A stretch of DNA of 9,111 nt from Bacteroidota bacterium (GTDB taxonomy: Bacteria > Bacteroidota > Bacteroidia > Chitinophagales > LD1), in the NCBI GenBank assembly GCA_023428205.1, contig JAEYZB010000084.1:1-9111 (forward strand). Direction: 5' to 3'. This document shows, piece after piece, positions 6,761 through 9,111 of this stretch; position 1 is the first letter of the stretch; each line of letters opens with the position of its first letter. The position numbers and the translations under genes were made by a program. The notes below the pieces were generated by a model, which was given only the letters and a program-made list of their open reading frames with translations, searched no databases and was not told the origin of the DNA.

Positions 6761-9111
6761 ATGAAAACGATTAAATTAACCTCAATCATTGCGCTACTAA
6801 CATGCTGTTTTTTTTACGCTAATGCGCAGCTTTGCGGAAACGCTCAGGCAAGTTTTATTATTACTCAAAACGGACCGACTACTATTCTGCAAAGCAATTC
6901 TACTGCGGTGCCGAGTGGAGGCTTATATCAGTGGTGGGTGGATGGAAGTGCAGTTACATCTCCAAATCCAAATACTGCTTACACACTTAGTAATCTGCCT
7001 GCGGGTTATCACAACTTTTGCTTATATGTGTTTGCCGATGCAAACACGTTTTGTGATTCTATTTGCCGAACGGAAAATATAGGTTGCAATCTTCATGCCG
7101 GATTCCAAACCTCTGTGCATAGTGATACGGCAACATTGTATATGACTACAAGCGACCCAAATGCTACGCATCATTGGAATTTTGGAGATGGAACCGATAC
7201 TACTTATACTTCGAACCTTTCTTCCCTGAATCATATCTTTCCTCTTACCACGACTACTGCCGTTTATAACGTTTGCCATTATGTGTCTTTACCTGGTACA
7301 AGTTGTATAGATTCTATGTGCCAGCAAGTGACCGTGGCGGGCAACAACCCTTGTGGAAATTTGAATGCCAACTGGACTCAGGTATATAATGCGGGAGGAG
7401 GTGTTCGTTTTCTTGGCACAGCGGGTATAAGTAATCTTATGCATTTTTGGACTTTTGGTGATGGTACATCATCTACACAAATAGAGCCTACGCATTGTTA
7501 TGCAAATGGGGGCTTATTTAACGTGTGTCACGTTGTGTCTCTTCCTGGAAGTTCTTGTGCTGACACCAGTTGTCGTTCCATTCAGGCGAATGCTTGTAAT
7601 CCTTGTGTGGGACTTAGCGTAAGTATAATTTCGGCAGGAGATACCGTTTTGGAACGACACATTTCAGGTGGTGTGGCTCCATATACTTACTTATGGAGTA
7701 ATGGTGCGACAAGCAATGCGATTCACCCTACAAGTCCGGGTGTATATTGTGTAACGGCAACCGATGCGAATGGTTGTACTGCTGCGGCCTGCGATTCGGT
7801 GGGAAATAGTTCGCCTCCACCGCCTTGTACCGCATATTTTTCGTGGCATTTAGTGGATTGCAATAAGGTAGAGTTTGTAAACGCTTCACAGGGTTCGGGA
7901 TTGCATTATCAATGGTATTTCGGAAATGGAATTGTTGATACGTCTGCTAATCCTCATCGTGTATTCCCAGTGGGAACATGGACCGTTCAATTAACCGTTT
8001 ACAATTCATTGACGCAATGTCAAAGTTCGTATTCAGCCGTTATCACCGTTCAGCCATGTGGCGGAATAAATGATACACTTTGTGGAGCAGTATTTAATGA
8101 TGCGAATAGCAATGGCATTTGGGATAGTGGCGAAGCGGGACTACCGAACGTAACGGTATATGTTGATTCAGCAGTAGTTCACACAGATTCATTCGGACAT
8201 TACAGAGCGGTTGTTCATTCAGGTTCGCACTATGTTCGTATAGTTTTAGCGAATGGATGTGCCGTGACGCTTCCTATGAGCCAAAACAATGGCATCGGTG
8301 GAGGGCTTGGCGGTTTCTATCAAATACCGGCTTTCACATATGGAGGAGTACATTGTGGTTATAATTTTGGAGTAAATTGTGGTGTGGTTCATGTTTGCGG
8401 AACGGTTTATCTTGATGCGAATAACAACCATACTTTAGATCCGAATGAAACGGGAATTCCGAATGTAATCGTAACGATTATGGGAGGAAATGGTATTGCG
8501 CATCACGCATACACTGATCAATACGGACGCTACTGTGAAACATTGCCTACAGGCACTTATGTTGTAACTGTTCCTGCGAATATTTATCCAGGAGGAGTGG
8601 TGTATCCAACAAGTGTTACTGTAAATGCGACTAACGCAGGAGCTACATACGGAGGAAATGATTTCGGAGTGTATGTTCAACCGGGAGCTTGTGATTTAAA
8701 AGTAGAAATCATCCCGCACACTACCGTTACACCAGGATTCCAAGCGTGGTACAATGTGAGAGTTTGTAACGTTGGAGCAGTGGCTACTGATGGAACATTA
8801 GATTTTTTCTATGACCCAGCGCTTACTTTTGACCATTCTAATCCTACACCAGCTTCGCAAGGCAACTCCTCCCTTTCTTGGAATGTTTCGACACTTACTC
8901 CTGGTCAATGTCGTGCTTACTGGTTGGTGTTTAACGCAAGCACACAACTTGCGATTAATCAATCGACTTTTGAATTGGCAGGCATAACTCCAGGTGCAAA
9001 CTGTAATGATGGAAATTATAATAACAATGTAGATACAGTTCACCAAGGCGTTACGGGAAGTTGGGACCCGAATAATAAGTTGGCGTACAAAACCAATCAC
9101 GAAACGAACAC
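6761..9111 (+). CDS. Giant modular surface protein: PKD, SprB-like and SdrD_B-like domains (cut by right edge)
   Basis: The reading frame from ATG 6761 is open for 783 codons to the window edge, so the C-terminus is missing. Residues 1-22 are a signal peptide ending in ANA-Q. Modules follow: a PKD-like unit (25-108), two clear PKD domains (109-197 with WNFGDG at 139-144; 198-281 with WTFGDG at 230-235), an SprB-like repeat (283-345, YLWSNGATS around Trp312), a PKD domain with a changed motif WYFGNG (356-435), two SdrD_B-like folds (441-540, starting CGAVFNDANSNGIWDSGE; 546-643, starting CGTVYLDANNNHTLDPNE), and a DUF11/DUF7619-like region (from 644) reaching GSWDPNNK at 767-773. This layout is typical of very large Bacteroidota surface proteins, possibly adhesins, carried by the T9SS; a sorting domain would be expected beyond the window. 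No enzyme domain is seen. Asp/Asn-rich loops in the SdrD_B units suggest calcium binding. It is divergent from the hydrolase gene and has no Shine-Dalgarno. The exact ligand cannot be inferred. Confidence 0.9.
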   Translation, partial: MKTIKLTSIIALLTCCFFYANAQLCGNAQASFIITQNGPTTILQSNSTAVPSGGLYQWWVDGSAVTSPNPNTAYTLSNLPAGYHNFCLYVFADANTFCDSICRTENIGCNLHAGFQTSVHSDTATLYMTTSDPNATHHWNFGDGTDTTYTSNLSSLNHIFPLTTTTAVYNVCHYVSLPGTSCIDSMCQQVTVAGNNPCGNLNANWTQVYNAGGGVRFLGTAGISNLMHFWTFGDGTSSTQIEPTHCYANGGLFNVCHVVSLPGSSCADTSCRSIQANACNPCVGLSVSIISAGDTVLERHISGGVAPYTYLWSNGATSNAIHPTSPGVYCVTATDANGCTAAACDSVGNSSPPPPCTAYFSWHLVDCNKVEFVNASQGSGLHYQWYFGNGIVDTSANPHRVFPVGTWTVQLTVYNSLTQCQSSYSAVITVQPCGGINDTLCGAVFNDANSNGIWDSGEAGLPNVTVYVDSAVVHTDSFGHYRAVVHSGSHYVRIVLANGCAVTLPMSQNNGIGGGLGGFYQIPAFTYGGVHCGYNFGVNCGVVHVCGTVYLDANNNHTLDPNETGIPNVIVTIMGGNGIAHHAYTDQYGRYCETLPTGTYVVTVPANIYPGGVVYPTSVTVNATNAGATYGGNDFGVYVQPGACDLKVEIIPHTTVTPGFQAWYNVRVCNVGAVATDGTLDFFYDPALTFDHSNPTPASQGNSSLSWNVSTLTPGQCRAYWLVFNASTQLAINQSTFELAGITPGANCNDGNYNNNVDTVHQGVTGSWDPNNKLAYKTNHETN
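6833..7603 (+). repeat. Three tandem PKD-type protein repeats with shared cysteines
   Basis: Residues 25-108, 109-197 and 198-281 of the modular protein are successive homologous units. Each begins with a cysteine (25, 109, 198) and ends with a matching segment: CLYVFADANTFCDSIC, CHYVSLPGTSCIDSMC and CHVVSLPGSSCADTSC. The DNA of the units has diverged, so the duplication is old and recombination between them is unlikely. Confidence 0.7.
8081..8689 (+). repeat. Two tandem SdrD_B-like protein repeats
   Basis: Residues 441-540 and 546-643 of the modular protein share an order of motifs: CG-x-V-[FY]-x-DAN-x-N, then G[LI]PNV, then a TD-x-(F/Y)G-x-Y turn, and an end in FGV. This is the prealbumin-like B-repeat fold of Sdr-type surface proteins, which often binds calcium through its Asp/Asn loop. 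The units are diverged at DNA level. Confidence 0.7.

Noticed and set aside
6822..7082. Plus-strand frame of 86 codons starting MRSFAETL
   Set aside because: It overlaps in another frame the signal peptide and first module of the modular protein, which stays open for 783 codons with clear PKD motifs.
6833..7603. CRISPR-like or DNA tandem repeat in the repeated modules
   Set aside because: The similarity is at protein level only; DNA copies are diverged and lie inside an open coding frame.
8246..9100. Several short minus-strand frames (61-100 codons)
   Set aside because: All are antisense to SdrD_B-like and DUF7619-like coding sequence, and none has a recognisable domain.

Overview
The window looks like a chromosomal segment of a Bacteroidota bacterium. 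The evidence is a type IX secretion (T9SS) sorting domain at the end of a large secreted hydrolase, a surface protein built from PKD, SprB-like and SdrD_B-like modules, gene starts without Shine-Dalgarno sequences, and moderately AT-rich DNA. I cannot name a genus. No RNA gene, CRISPR array, insertion sequence or phage gene was seen, and no stretch over 300 bases lacks a gene.

There are four protein genes. Three lie on the minus strand. Reading right to left these are a 1019-residue secreted CocE/NonD-type (S15-like) alpha/beta hydrolase with a T9SS tail (3473-6532), an approximately 964-residue polytopic membrane protein resembling TMTC-type GT-C glycosyltransferases with C-terminal TPRs (476-3370), and the N-terminal part of an exported von Willebrand factor A (vWA) protein that runs off the left edge (1-433). 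The fourth lies on the plus strand: a very large modular surface protein starting at 6761 that stays open for 783 codons to the right edge.

A strong two-way intrinsic terminator (3419-3454) separates the hydrolase from the glycosyltransferase-like gene. The glycosyltransferase-like and vWA genes are only 42 bp apart and are probably co-transcribed. The hydrolase and the modular protein are divergent across a 228-bp spacer that holds a small REP-like palindrome with an imperfect 15-bp duplication.

Three of the four products are predicted to be exported and the fourth is an inner-membrane glycosyltransferase candidate. A coherent but unproven reading is a cell-surface locus in which exported proteins rich in Asp-Ser/Thr-hydrophobic triplets (the Bacteroidota O-glycosylation motif) sit beside a possible sugar-transfer enzyme. 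I did not find a clearly new defence or mobile system. The most unusual signals are the repeated three-cysteine signature across successive modules of the plus-strand protein and the extra hydrophobic block inside the GT-C-like protein.
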